From: Melanocharis versteri
Taxonomy: Eukaryota; Chordata; Aves; Passeriformes; Melanocharitidae
Length of the DNA stretch: 64,000 bases
Assembly (NCBI GenBank): GCA_013397845.1
Contig: VZTG01010081.1
Span: forward strand, 310,638-374,637
Direction: 5' to 3'
Numbering within the stretch: position 1 is the first letter of the stretch; every line of letters begins with the position of its first letter. The position numbers and the translations under genes are program-made. Below the pieces are notes generated by a model. The model saw nothing but the letters and a program-made list of their open reading frames with translations. It was not told the origin of the DNA and ran no database searches. Below are positions 1 to 37,800 of this stretch, piece after piece.

Positions 1-24100
<24,100 letters not shown>

Positions 24101-25720
24101 CGCCACCGCTCTCGCCATTCCGGCTCCGGTCATCCACTACTCCATGGTGTTCAACAGCAGGGTAAAGCTGTCTCAGATGCTAGTGCCAAGACTGACACAG
24201 ACTCTCTAGTGTTGTACAAGAATAATTATATATCCAGATTGTAGATACAAACTATGGAAATGAAGAAAATTCTTTACTAATAGCGATTGAGCTTTTTATG
24301 CAGAATTGTTCACTGCTCAGTTACGGTTGATTCCTTTCTGCACAGCTGTGACACAGTTTTATTGCATAGGAGCATTTAAGGCCACCAGTAAATAGTCTTA
24401 TTCTTATGGTGAAAGAGAAATAGAGAGAGTTACTGATAATGTTGCTACAATATCAGGAATATTATTTTTCTATAGAATGATGTAATGTCTGATTAGCAGG
24501 AAATCCTTTTAGACAGAATTCGGACTTCTGAATAGGAAATGTGAGCAGGTCTAGTTACATCCTCAGATGAATACACTTTTCCCTTTTTCCCGTAACTGTT
24601 TTTTTCCTAAATCTTAAGGAGAATGGTAGGAAGCTGTAGGTCGTTTCCAACATCAATAGAATCACCAGGAAGTCAAAGAAAAGCTGGTTATAGTTTTGTG
24701 GCCTTCTAATTCATTTAGCCATTACATATACAGCTGCATAACTGTCTTTCTATCTTTCTACCAACTTTTTAGTCTTGTACATAGGACTACTGCCAGTTAT
24801 CTCTTTACCCATTCCCTGCTTTTTAGTCCTCATCAATCAGTCGTTAGTCAGGGCTTTTAAAATACTGGTAATTACTGCTGTGAAAAAAAATTTACTCCTA
24901 GTTCCTGCCTTTCTCCTCCTGAGAAGTTGTTTCTCCTGGGTTTTTGGTGTAAGGACACACTACGCTGTTTAGCTAGCAAGCCTTCTTGTGGACACATCGC
25001 CCTCGGAGTCTGCTTGACCCAAGGGACTGTATCGCACTAAAACATCAGTCTGTTCATTGGTTACCAAAGTGGAACGTGAAGGATGTGTAACTGGGGGTGC
25101 TGCTTTTCTCATTAATTGTATCCTCACCTGCATGAAGACCCCATGATTATTAATCAAGTATTGATCATGTAGAAAAATGCACAACACACTCCTGTATATT
25201 TTGCGATGGCCCACGTGCGGTGATGTTTTGCGTGTATATTTAATCTCATGCTTCCATGTATTATACATTTAGTACTCAAAGATTTGTGACCATGTTTCAT
25301 TAAAAGCTTGTAATTAATTCAGCGGCTGGCATATCCAGTTTGTCATTGTCACACTAGTGTGCCTTCTGTGCCAATTTTATGACAGTTGGATGTCACTTAT
25401 TTAAAATTCAGTTTAAATGGGCTAATGATATACCAATGGCTAATGTTCTTTTCTGAAACACTGTATAGGACGTGCACTTACCTTTAGTTTAAACTGAGTG
25501 TTCTAGTCAACATTTAATCCTGTTACGTTAAGTGTTCGACAGTACTTGCTCTTTTTCTCAGATTCTTGATAAAGGGGCTCAGTTAGAGCTGGACACTACT
25601 GCTTTGGGGGTTTTCTGGTTTTTACTTTTTTAATGTAAGTCTAAGTCTTTGTAATTATTGAATTGTGAGAACATTTTTGAACAATTTACATGTCAATAAA
25701 GCAGAAGAGGGAGGTTTTAA
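24101..25720 (+). other. CDC42BPB: CDC42BPB 3'UTR
   Basis: About 1.6 kb of AT-rich, frame-poor sequence follows the stop codon and runs to the only well-placed AATAAA. The downstream end is inferred from the signal; no transcript evidence is available here. Confidence 0.75.
25695..25700 (+). terminator. CDC42BPB poly(A) signal
   Basis: Canonical AATAAA about 1.6 kb after the stop. A GU-rich stretch (GTCGTCTGTCTTG, near 25,729-25,741) follows at a normal distance for cleavage. Confidence 0.75.
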
Positions 25721-28700
25721 AGTTTATAGTCGTCTGTCTTGACATCTGAAAACAATCTACCACTGACACTTGCTTCAGTCTCATGGTAAATTCACTTTGT
25801 TCACATGGACATTTGACATAAACTGAAGATATTTTGGAGCTCCATGCCCAAGCACTACAAGAAAGGTGCGTATTGCTGAAGGTGAATGAGTGTTCAGGAG
25901 CAATGGAAGTCCTTTTGGTGGAATACAGCACTGAAATTTTGTGCCCTCAGTTTGTTTTAGAGTTGTAATTTCATTGATTTTCTCGCCCTATTAATTCCTT
26001 TTTAAATGATTTATATGACTTGTTCCTTAAGGCTGAAGCATAGTAAGGAGGCTGCAGGATCTATTCATGCATCTTAAGTATCATAAAACAATTTATATCA
26101 CTTGTTGTCAAAGCAGTACTCCCAAAGAAAGGCCTAGGAACATTCCAAGGATTGGTGTGTGAATGGTGCAGCCCCATAGGGGTTGTTTTTAAAGCTCTTC
26201 TCATGCTCTGGTACTTGAGTGCCATAGAGCCCACTGTAGCTAGACAGTGCCAACATGTGCTCTAGGGTGTCCTAGGTAAGCATCCCTCATCCCTTACGGA
26301 GTGCCAAGTGTTCCTGAATCGTTTGTCTCGCCCCTCACAGGAGAGGCCGAGGTGGGTGTTTTGGGCCCTACTATGTCTGACCAAGCCTGCCTGGGCAGGC
26401 TGGGCTGGGCTGGCTTGGGAAGGGGCACCCACGCTGTGCCCTGGCGATGGGGTCGTAGCTGACAGGAGGTTTGAGGGCTGTGTGCCGGAAGCCTGCTCAC
26501 AAGTATTCATGCTAATCAGCCTTTGACTTTTAAAAAACATTTCTCCTGCTCTTGAGCTGATTTTTCTCTGCACAGTGAGGACTTGGGATGACAACAAAGT
26601 CTTTAATTATGGGGGTATTAAATCATAGCACTCAGCAGTGCCAGGGCTTCGTTATAATTTAAGCAGGAGAACATTTCTAGAAAAATAAATTAATTGCTCA
26701 TGTGAATACATTATTCTTTTTTTTTTTTTCCCCGCTTAAGTCTGGCCAAGCAGAATTCCTTCCCAAGTCCTCCACCACAGCCCTTTGCAGATCATCTTTT
26801 CCCTTATGGAGTTTGATTCTAGTTACCTAAAGAGTCTTCTTGAGCCTTCAGGAAAATTTTCATAAATGCAGGAATTCAGGATGTGAAACGATTATCTGAC
26901 AATGCACTTTCTTATCCCTGGAGGCTACCAGTCAAGGTTTGAAAGTGAGGAATTGAGTCAGGCAAGGAATGAGGGTAATTTGGTCTCTGCCTGTTTCTCT
27001 GCTCATTCCATTTTCACAGAGGCATGACATCAGGTCCTGAAGCTGCAGTGGTGGGCGTACCACTCAGTGGAACAACTGATCACTTCTAGCACGGATCGTT
27101 GCCCCAAAAAGCTGAGGATTTCGGAATACATCGTGGTGTCACTTGCCACCCAGGAACTAAACTCATCTGCCACCATCTCTGTCTACAGAACAGGTGTGCT
27201 GAGCATAAACAGCTTCCTAAATAGGTGCAATCTGCTGGAGAAGGGGGTGCATAAAAGCTGGTTTTATCTTAGCAGGGTAAGTGCTTAACACAGCTAAGTC
27301 ACAGGGAGGGGACTTCAGTGTGGAAATGCTGGAGGTGCAGGCACCCCTGTTCTGCACAGCGCCAGATTGGCATCCCTGGGAGAAAGCAGATGTGTAAAAA
27401 CCGTGAGAGCTGGCACTGGTAGCCTAAAGCACTGAGAAACAGGAAAGAGTTTGAGGGAAGAGATGACTGTGGGAACTGCACCTGGAGGTGCAGTTAAGCA
27501 AAGTATTAGTGAAAGGAAGGTGGTGTATCTTGACCAAAAACCTTGTCTTGCTGTGTTTAGCTTATTTTGAAAGAAAAAGGACACATGGCATTCTTGCATG
27601 CCAGGCTACTGGAGCATCTTGTGTTCCAGTTTGTACCATCTGCTCTGTGTGAAGCAGCTCTGGCAGGCGGGAGGAGTACAATTCAAAAATCAGGGTTCAG
27701 CTGCCCAACCCTTGCCTTCCACTGCTGTGGCAGCAGCTCTGGCCAGCCTTCTGCCTGCTTGCACCCCTGTAAATGTGCCTCCCTGCTCAGTTTCCCCTTG
27801 ACATCTGTCCTTGGCAGCCTTGGGGCTCCTGGCAGCTCATGGGCTCCAGAGCTGTGGCCGCTGCCACCCTCGCCCAGTGCAGGGCAGCCCCTTGGTGCGG
27901 GGTGAGAGCTGCTCTCATGGCCTGGGCTCGCCGCTGGCCGGGCAGCGCGTGGGGCTGGAGGGGCTCTGCTGCAGGGGAGAGGGTACCATGGGCACAAGGC
28001 AGGATGGAAGGCACAGCGCCAGCACGATCCCAGTGCTTGCCAAATGTCCTAATCATGTTTTTGGGGACAGGGGGTGATGACGAGACGAGGCATCAACTGC
28101 AGGCCTGGTGTGGGATGCCCAGGAAAGCCAAACGTTGGCAAGAGCAGGTCCCAGCGGTGCCTGGTGCTCAGGCCAGCGTTGCTGGCAGGGTTAGCTGAGG
28201 ACAGGAGCAGAAGACAGCAGGACGTGCTCAGCCAGCGGGAGCTGCAGTGCTGTGCTCCAGCCAGAGGAGGAACATGGACTCAGGAATCAGCCCCTTCCCT
28301 GTCCTTGCAGCAAATATTTTCCCTGCTCCCCAATAAGCTGCAGCACTTTTTAGTCATCTGACTGCACAGGTTCATGCAGGTTTATTGATGCTCTCTCATA
28401 GATAAAACCCTCAGATTTTTTTCAGCCTGGCCTCCGTTGCTGTTCCTTACGCAGTCCGTGCTCTGCGGTCCCGTGAGGACGAGCAGCGCAGAGCCCTGCA
28501 TGCTGATGGCCACGGCCAGAGCCCCGCTGCCACCCCACAGTGCTCTGGCCAGCTCCTGCACTCCCCTGAGACCAGCCCCTGCCAAATGCCCTCCCGCCAC
28601 TGCTACCTCCTGCTAAAAGAGATATAAAAAAATAAATTCGTTGAGCCAAGTCTGTCTTTAGGCTCAGGGATATTTTGAGCACTCTGCCAGTCTGACTCTG

Positions 28701-31628
28701 GGTTTGCACAACTTCTGTGAGCGGCTGTATCGTGCAAAGGGAAGGCGCTGTGATACGAGGTGGTGTCCATTAATAGTGTGCAGGTTGCTTTTTCTTTTGA
28801 GACCCTGGGAAGCAAAGACTCCTGAGATTTTGCCATTAACACTAATGCGTTTTGAATTAGTCTGTCACCGTGGGGGACCCCTGACTTTCAGGACCAGAAG
28901 CAAAACAAAGCCATCAGGTGCCCAGATGCATCGTGCACAGCCTCAGTGACATAAACCACCCATCTAATGTGCTGCTTACCGAAGATGTCTGTGAATTAAA
29001 TCCCTTGTTTAGGCAGGATCCCGGGAGACACTTACGTACCAAACCCCTTTGCGCTGCCCTGCCTGCACCGTGGGCTGTCTGCGTGCGTCAGTGTGCAGCA
29101 ATCATGGATACAATCACAGATACAGCTGTTTTTCCAGCAGCTGTTGGTCCCCAGCATTGCAAACTGACTCTGGTGCTTCATTTTTTCTGCAGAGCTCCCC
29201 CCTCCCTGCGGCGCGTTCTGTATGAGCAAGCGGACGTGGCTCCTGAAGGAAAAGAACAGACTGTGCTCTGCTCGTGCACTGACAAAAATTGATCTCTGCT
29301 TTAATTAAAGCCTCTATTGTAAGTGACCTCGAGCTGCTAATGCATTTTAAAAATGAAGCTTCGCCAACAGCGAATCCATACATGCCAATACGTAGGGGTG
29401 GCCAGGTGGAGATTCCTGCCACAGGGTCCGTGCCAGTGATGAGTCCCAGGATGGTGTCCCACTCCACGAGCACATGCCTGCCCATGGCTCCCCCTCAAAT
29501 CCCTGTGTGCCAGACAGGACACAGAGATGATGTCCTCAGCCGTTTGCAGGGGAAGGACACCAGCCTGACACCACCTTGTGCAATGGTCCCTGCTGCCAGT
29601 GGGTTATCTCTTCTCTCCCTTAGCCCGTGGCCATGGGATGGTCTTACCTCTCCCCTTCTGCACATGTTGTGGGGATGCAACCATCGAGACCTCTCCCAGT
29701 CCTCACATCACAGTTCACACAATGAGCGAGGCCCAAAAATAGCCAGGGAGGGAAGAAATTCATTCTGAGGTGGGGTCTCCCTGGGGGTCACCCTTGAGCC
29801 CTTTTCTTGTGTGGGCAGTGCTGGTGTGATAGGCTGCCTGCTGCAGTGGCTTCCAGTGTGCAGCACTGCATCGGCCCCAGAAAGAAAATTCCTCTGTGTG
29901 CGTGCATTTGAAGGGTTGTGGGCTGGAGGAGGCACAGTCACCTGCAATGAACTGATGAGAAAGGGGAAAAGAACACAAGAAGGCCCTCACAGGCAGAAAG
30001 CAGGGCTGGAGCTGTTGGAGGATGTGGCTGCTCTCACAGGCACCGTTCTAACACCACGGCTGCTGAGCTGCACTGAGCCCTGGCCATGGGGTGCTGCCTG
30101 GCCCCGTGGGGTCAGCAGGAGGGCTTGGGGTGGGGGGGGTCTCCCCTGGGCTCACGTCACAGGAGTGACTGTGTGTTGTGAGGGGAGTTTTTGGGTCCTA
30201 TCCCTGGGTCACTGCTCCCCACAGTGATGCACTGGTTGTAGGACCAGGGGATGGTGGGGATTGGTATTCCCAAATTGCCCATGTCAGCTGCTGCAGGCTG
30301 ATGGCTTCCTCTGCTTTTTGACCTGGTCGGTGACCATTTCACCCAGCAGCAAGTGCCCGACAGATGCAGCAGAAACTCCTGCCCAGGCCCGTTGCTTTTC
30401 ATTCCAGTACTGGCAGAGGAGCCCCCTCAGGAGAGGTGTGCATGGTGAAACCCCAAGGCTGTGTCAGCCCTGAGCACAGGACTCCTCCTGGCCCTGCCCC
30501 ACTTGCAAATTCACCGCAGCAAGAGGAGCTCAGAGAGGCCTTGCTCCATGCCTGCCTCCTGCTTCTGTCCTGCCTGTTTCCAGAGGTCTCTCAGGGCAGG
30601 GCTGGTCCCACCACCACATGCTGCCTGTTACCCTTTGTCAGGGCTCTGATGCACCTAATGATGAATTCCCAGGCCTTTGAGAAGGGATTATGTCTTCCAG
30701 AGACTAGAACAAAATATTATAAACTTAAAATAGCTGCTTCCTTATGGAATATGCCAACAAGCCCTACTGAACACCCAGCAGAGTGTAAATTTGCATCCAT
30801 TTGCATACATATCCATAATTTCAGCCTCACCCACCAGCCCAGCTCCGTAACGATGCACTGCCTGACATTGTGGGGAGATGAGGGTGTTTGACACAGGCCA
30901 GCATTAACGAGGCCCCTCAGCGCCACTGCCCCAACCCTCATCAGAGATGGGCTGGTGTGACTGTCCCCAGCCCTCAGCTCCTGCCTGCAGCCCTCCCCGC
31001 AGACCCCGGCACCAAACTTCTTTCCCCTTCTACCATGAGAAGACTTTCTCACCTCGAGGAATAACAGAATAAATCCCCAAATGTCCAAGAGGGTTTCTTA
31101 CCTATCAGCCCAGGCACAGAGGGAAGGAGCAAGCTCCAGAAGCTTCCCTGGGGAGGGAATTGTTTGATCAGGACTGCGCCTCACCAGCACCCAGTGGACA
31201 GGAGTGAGAGGAGGAATGGGGACCCTGAGCAGATATCCCCAGTACTGAGCATGGTTGTTTTGCTTTTCCTTGCTGGAAAGCAAAACAACCTTCCAGCTAA
31301 TGGGTCCAGGCCCTGAAGGCTCTGGGTCGTATTCTGAAATGTGTTTGAGCCCTGGATTTCTGTCATGCATCCAGGGATGCTTCCTTCAACCTGCTGTGTG
31401 CCCTGGGCAAATCCAGCACAGTGCTGGCTAAAGCATGGGGTGCTGAGCTAGATTCCAAATTCTCTGGATACCACCTGAGACTCAAATCTCAACGTGGAAC
31501 TATCTGAAAAGAACTGACACCTGCAAAATACAGTTTAAAACCCAGAAGTAACACCAGGGAGGCCGTGTCCATGTGACTGAGTCCCAGTTGGAAAGGTTTG
31601 CTATGGTTTCCTTCACTGCACGGACACT
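25721..31628. other. Convergent intergenic spacer between CDC42BPB and AMN
   Basis: 5.9 kb between two tail-to-tail genes, becoming GC-rich after about 26.3 kb. Overlapping open frames at about 27.7-28.6 kb and 29.0-30.2 kb occur on both strands at once, are GC-driven and resemble no known protein. It contains a poly-T tract (about 26,717-26,730). Two AT-rich islands with homeodomain/POU-like motifs (29.1-29.36 kb and 30.64-30.86 kb) could be regulatory. Confidence 0.6.
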
Positions 31629-31634
31629 TTTATT
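31629..31634 (-). terminator. AMN poly(A) signal
   Basis: AATAAA on the - strand about 130 nt after the AMN stop, with a GTGTCCGTG stretch right after. This gives a short 3'UTR (31,635-31,763). Confidence 0.75.
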
Positions 31635-31763
31635 CAGGTGGGATCTGCTTCTGGCTTAAATCCCACCAGGAGTGATGCGAGGGACTGTGAGGGGCTCTGA
31701 GGGCTGGAGAGGTGGTGGTGACCCCAGGGGAGTGCTGTCGGCCCGCAGCATGAGCCCACACCA

Positions 31764-31859
31764 TCAGGTCTCCGTCTCGCTTGCATCGTACAGAGGGTTG
31801 AGGTAGAAGACCTGGAGATCTTTGGGTGTCTCCTCTCCAAGGTCAGCATCTGGAGGCTC
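31764..31859 (-). CDS. AMN: AMN exon 12 (second endocytic motif, stop)
   Basis: Acceptor GCTGTTGCAG. It encodes the C-terminus with VFYLNPLYDASETET; TGA occupies 31766-31764. Confidence 0.95.
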   Translation of the reverse strand, partial: EPPDADLGEETPKDLQVFYLNPLYDASETET

Positions 31860-34800
31860 CTGCAACAGCAAGGGAGGAAGAACAACCGGTGGGGAAGAGA
31901 AGCAAAACCCTCGGCAAAACCCACCCAGGGCTGAGTCCCTGCAGCCGTCGAGAGGCTGGTGACCTGAGAGAGAGCGGGAATGTCCCACAAACCGCTCCTG
32001 GCCTGGGAAAAGCAGGATCCCTGCCAGGGTAACCCCAGCTGCCCCTCAGGAGTGTCATGGCTGGGGCCCCAGCAGCTGCTGCCCACGCCCCCGAGCACCC
32101 CGGGGTCCCTGGCAGGGGTGACTCACCACGTTGAACACGGGGTTGTCGAAGCCTTTGTCACTGGCCGGGGAAGGGGACGCCGGGTCCTCCATTCTCTCCC
32201 AGGGCCGGGGCAGGCGCAGGACAGGCAACCTGGGGGAGAGATGGGCATCACCATCCACATCCCTCCCATCCCTGCAGCTCCCCCAGCTGGAACCCTGTGT
32301 CTTTAAGAGGTGGATGGGAAAACACAGGGGCAAGATATCAGGCTGTCATTGAAGCGGGGTGTTTGTACCCTTTCCCAGGGAAAAGCTGCTGTATCCAGCA
32401 GAAATCATTAAGCCTGGAGATCTGGGACCTGCATTCTGGAGGGAGGAGTTTGCAGAGGCAGACAACTCTAGCACAGGCTTCTCTTTGGAGTCATCACTCC
32501 TTCCCTGTGGTCTAAATGAATTGCCACAGAGCTGACACCTGTTCCCACTGCAATCTCAACAAGCACTAATTACTTTTATCATTACTTTTATCACGTTATC
32601 ATTTTTTCCTCTTAACTACCTTCACTACTTGTATTATTTTCTTCATTACTTTTATCCTAAGGGTCCCAGTCACCCTCCCCTGCACGGGGCACCTGCTGCA
32701 TGTGGGCTCAGCAGCAGGTCCAAGCATATCACCTCAGGAGCTCTGAGGGAAGCTGTGCCAGGCCCCTTTTGGCGGAAATAAAGGGACCCGCAGCAGGAGT
32801 GGGACAGGCCCTGGGCTCGCATTCAGCTCTGCCTCCTGTAGCTACACAAAATTCCCTCCTGCTGCTGACAGAGCTGGTTTCAAAGGCCTGTCCAGCATCC
32901 AAAGAAGCGTCAGTGAAAGACAAATCATCAAGTAGCAATTATGGTTCTGGGAGTTTTATTTAGAAATTAAATGAAGGCATGGGTTTACTGCTAGGAAATA
33001 CTGTGTCAGCACGTGTTGAGCACCAGGGCAAGTGTCCCTGGCCAGGGCCACTGCTGCACGGTGACAAAATCCCCGTGCAGGAAGCGGGAGGGAACAACCA
33101 ACCTGACTTGTGAGCCCGTGACACGGCAGCCCCAGCACTGGGGAGCTGAGCACCCCTGGCAGACACAGGTGCACTTTGCACATGCAAATCTAAGCAATTC
33201 CTGGCCCCTGGTTATAAAACATGTAAGGTCAACCCCACTTGCCCACAGCTGAGACAACCCACAGTGGCCCAGCAGGCAGCCAGTAAACCCTGCAAAACCC
33301 TCACATGAAGGTGGGTGCGTGTGGGAGGAGCAGAGGTGGGTGTCCCAAGCACCTGCCGTGGGCACTGCTGAGATGCCCTAACAACTGCCAGGCCCCATCT
33401 CCAAGCTGTGAGGGAAAAAGCTGATGGAGAAGGGGTATTTCTGACTAGCTCCCAGCTGTGGTGCAGTCAGGTGCACCCTCCAGCCCTCCCCGGGGACCTG
33501 CACTCCATACTCCATGCTGTGTGAACAGCTAATGCACCAGAAGCTGCACTTGCTTTTGATGCTGTCTCTCCCTTTAATGGTTATGAAGCTGCGGGAGGAG
33601 TGTTTTGCATTATTTTGATGCATTTCTATTCAGCAGCTGGCAGTTTCAGTCCTCCCCTCCCCAGCAGGGCTGCAAACTGATGGTGCTAAGGAACAGGAGG
33701 TGTCACCAGGCACCCTGACTAGGCTGTGCAGAGCTCCAGCCGAGCTGCAGCCGTGGTTCTATGAACAGCAGTGTTGGGGGTAGCAGGCTGCTGGGCCATG
33801 CCCTTCTCTGTGGGAGCTCCGGGCAGCACCATGTGCCCCTGTGTGCCAGGCTGGAAGGACAGCCTGGGCTGGAGCTGCTCCCAAGCACAGGCAGCCTGAG
33901 TATTCGCTGCTGGCAGAAACCCCATCCTTACCTCAGCTTTCCCTTTCTGTAGAGAAAGAGGATCCCTCCAAGGATCAGGAGACTGAAGAGTAGCCCCATG
34001 ACTGTTCCCGCTGTGATCCTGCTCACTGGGTGGCTCCCCACTTGCCTGCTGGCAGTGCTGCCAGTGGCCACTTCCATTCTGCCGCTTGAAATGCCGAGAG
34101 CTTCGCCTGGGAAGAAACAGGGATGAGGATTGTACAGGGCAACACATCCCCACACCCATGGCAGAGGGAGCCTTCAGCTGGGTCTGGCCCTGCTGGCCTG
34201 GTTGATTGCCTTTCCCTGGGAACAGGCATGGGATACACAGGTGGATGGACTCAATGGGGACAAGCCCCTGTGGGTCTGCCACCTACACAATGACCACCAG
34301 GTCCCCTGGCTGTGACCTGTGTGCCCATCAGCATCTGCCAGCTTCCATTGTGTGCCTCCACAAGCAGCGTTCTGGCTGCAGAGCAGCTCTGCAGACAGGG
34401 ACCTGGGGGCCCCGGCAGGCACCAAGCTGCTCATGGTCAGACACGGCATGGAAGCACACCGGTATCCCATGCTGCATGAGGAGAATTGCCAGCAGGCCAA
34501 GGGAGGTGACCCTTCCCCTCTCCTCTGCCCTGCCCTGGTGAGCCACAGCTGGAGCTCTGAGCCAGGCTCTTCTCAGCAGTGCCCAGTGACAGGGCAAGAG
34601 GCAACAGGCAGATACTGAATACGGTAAATTCCACTTAAATACCTATATTTATCCAAGTATTTCTATACAAAAAACTGGTTTACTGCAAAGATGGTCAGTT
34701 ATGCAGACATGCTGCTGAGGGATGTTGTGGAATCTCCATCCTTAGAGACATTCAAACCCCGCTGGACACGCGGGCTGCTGGCAGGGAATACGAAGCTCTG

Positions 34801-37800
34801 GCCAGCGGTGGGTCAGGGTGCACCTGCAGGGGACCTGCTGAGGAGGACAGGAGTGTTACCATGCTGTGCTATGTTCTCCATGATGTCTGCTGCCAGCTGC
34901 TCCGCAGCAGTGCCCGACTGCACTCCTGCTCTGTCATCAATCAGCACAATCTGGATGAGAGGAGTGGCGCTTCGGGACGTGATGCCCAGGAAGTTCTGTG
35001 CTTTGTGCACCTTGGATATGGCCATCTGCACGCCAGCGTACTTGGGCTTCCCAAAACACAAGGAGACACGTAAAGCTCATTAGAGGGTAGGCACAAATTA
35101 GTCACATCTCCAGACAGCCACGATGGGTGCAGCTGCAAGGCCCACCCGAGTCTTCATGTGAGCCCCACCACAGAGCTGCCATCCCTGTCACTGCAGTGCC
35201 ATTGCATTTCCCAAAGGACAGGCTCATCCATCCCCTCTCTCCCAAGCTGTGACCAGCACCCAACATGCCATGAGCCCCCATGGAGGAGAGCAGGCTGAGA
35301 AAACAATTTCATGTATCACACCCATTAAAAGCTGTATTAAGACGTGTGGCTGTAAGGAGGGCAGGCAGACAGCTTTCAGCTCAGGATCAATAGAGCAATA
35401 CTCTGGTATCGAACCTCCCAGAGCTACACAGAGCACACCTCCTCCCTCGGTAGCCCCTGGCAAGGAGGAGGGATGTCATGTGTCTGACAAGCAGCAGCAC
35501 GAAGTGATGCTCTGTAAACCATCTGGGAGCTGACCGGGGCCAGTCACCCCCCAGTGCTCGCCCACTGGGAAATGGCCAGAGGCCAGGGGATGCCCTGCTG
35601 CGTGATCCCAGCTGTGTGCGCTGAGCTCCCGTGTGACCTAGACCTGACCTCCTGTGTTTTCTCGTGCAGGGTTTCCAGCAAGCCCCTCTGCATCCCTCCC
35701 CATTGCTTGTCGGCAGCTGTTCCTGCCCTGAGCTGAGCAGGATGCTGGGGCTGTGGTGGAGAGCAAGGGACGCAGCCCCCACTGCAAGCTGGCACATCCA
35801 AGAGGTCACACGGGAAGGGTGGGCCCTGCAGGGTGGTGGGGAGTGAGCTGCACCCCTGGCATCGCTGGGACCTCGTGCCCGCCCCAGACAGTCCCACAGG
35901 CATCAAGTCACTGGCCACTGGCTTGTTTCATTTGCCCCTCCCAGTCTGACAGGCTGATGTACCTGGCTCAGCAACTCTTGGACCAATCTGTCCTGGTACT
36001 TCTGCAGGTCAAAATCAGGAGTGAAATCCAGGTTAATGGTGGCCCCTGCAGCCAGAAAACAGACATACATCAAACTGTCACCAAGTGTGGGCAGAGAGCA
36101 GCCACAGCAGCACAGCTCTGACTGCCACAAAAGGCGCTGGGGACCCTCTGGTAGCCCTGTGCAACTGGTCTGGCTGGGCTCAGAGACAAACCTCCCTTGC
36201 TGGTCTTTTTGTCAACTGGGTTTGATGAAACATTTTTGGCTTTCCAACATATTCTGGAGAGAAGATTTCCCTGGAAAGCTTTCTACCACTTTTCCCTCTG
36301 GGAAGCTCTGCATGTCCCTGGTTTTGGGGCCACGAGTGCAGCAGCACTACCCTGGCTTCAGGGGGAAGGCTGAGAGGAGAGAACACCTGCGCTCCCCACA
36401 CCACTGCACTGCAGTCATGGAGACAAATATTTTCCTGGGAAAAAACACAAGCAAGCATTTGCTGAAATTTTAAATTGTCCTAAAGACTGTAGGGGACTGT
36501 GCTTTTAGGAGCACGTTGGTGAAACGTATGGTGCCATTTTAATGAATTTGGTGTGACAGACCAAATATTGGATACCAAGTATCCAGGTACAGCTGTGCAT
36601 GAAAAATTGCCCCTAGCAACACTGCACGCAGCCTAATGGAGCAGCACCCATTGCAGAGGGAACGCTATCAATCTGCATGTTTTTATTTTAAATGAAATGA
36701 AACAAGCTGGCTGTTGGGAAGCTGACATTACAATGGAAAAGGTTGCATTTCCTCCGAGTGTTTTCGGCTGCATAAACACAGCAGAGCCCTATTAGCTTGA
36801 CGAGCTGTGACATCCTGACAGGATAAACCAAAAGCAGGGACAAAGAGCTGTGACTCAGAGCAGGCTCCCAAAAGCCAGGATCTCTTCAGAGAGATGTGCT
36901 GGGAAGGTGGCACGATGCGATCTGCACAGACGGGACCCTTGGCAGCAGTGACACAGCAGAACTTCAGCTTACAACCAGCAGCAAGCACCCCCTGCACCCA
37001 CCTTTCCCCCACAGAGCCAGGGGAAGCAGGCTGGGGCAGCTGGCATGGCAGGGAGAAGGAATAGGGCCATGTCCCCCACTCACCACAGACCCCACAGCAG
37101 TGGCCAAGGGGCTGCAGAGGGCTCTGGCACGCTGGCTCTGGGCACTGCCTCCCTGATGCCCCGAGCAGGGCTGCGCAGATGCGGGGGCCATCCTAAAGGA
37201 GAGCAGGGCAGCGTCAGTCCCTGGCCCCGCAAACCACACTGGAGCCCCCAAAACGGGAAAGGGAAGACTCACCATGGTGTTCCCGCAGGCACAGCCGGAC
37301 TTATCGGGACAGCCCGTGCCTGTCACCTGGAGAGTGCCATTGCCATGGAACTGCAGCGGGGCAGAGGGGCCCTGCAGGTATCCAGCCCAGGCTGCGGGGG
37401 TGTTCAGCTCCTGCGCAGGGAAGAGCAGCAAAGCGGGTGAGTACCCCAGGACAGGCCCCAGCGCTGTCCCCAGGCACCCAGCCGTGCTGCTGGGACACCT
37501 GGTGTCACATCTCATGGCCACCACTGGGCAGCCCTGCTGCAGGCAGTGATGCAGCAGGAAAACCCTGCCAATACACCCAATTCCAGCTTTTCCCCTGGAC
37601 CAACAGAAAAACTGTCTCTAAAACCAAAAACAACGGCAATGAGATGGCTGGGCCTTTTCTTCTTTTGCTTTCCATCTTTCTGCTGGCCCAGAGATTTCAA
37701 GTTACCAGTTTTTCACTACTGGGAGGAAGGGGGCTGGATCTGAGCTGTTTTCCTTCTATCTGGGAAGCATTTCTATGTGCTTGGCACTAGCAAAGGCTGA

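Noticed and set aside
28381..28386. Reverse-strand AATAAA in the spacer as the end of an extra transcript
   Set aside because: No coding or splicing evidence upstream of it on that strand.
27683..28709. Several overlapping open frames on both strands, considered as a gene between CDC42BPB and AMN
   Set aside because: Frames overlap on both strands at the same place, a GC-content effect. They show no splice structure or recognisable domain.
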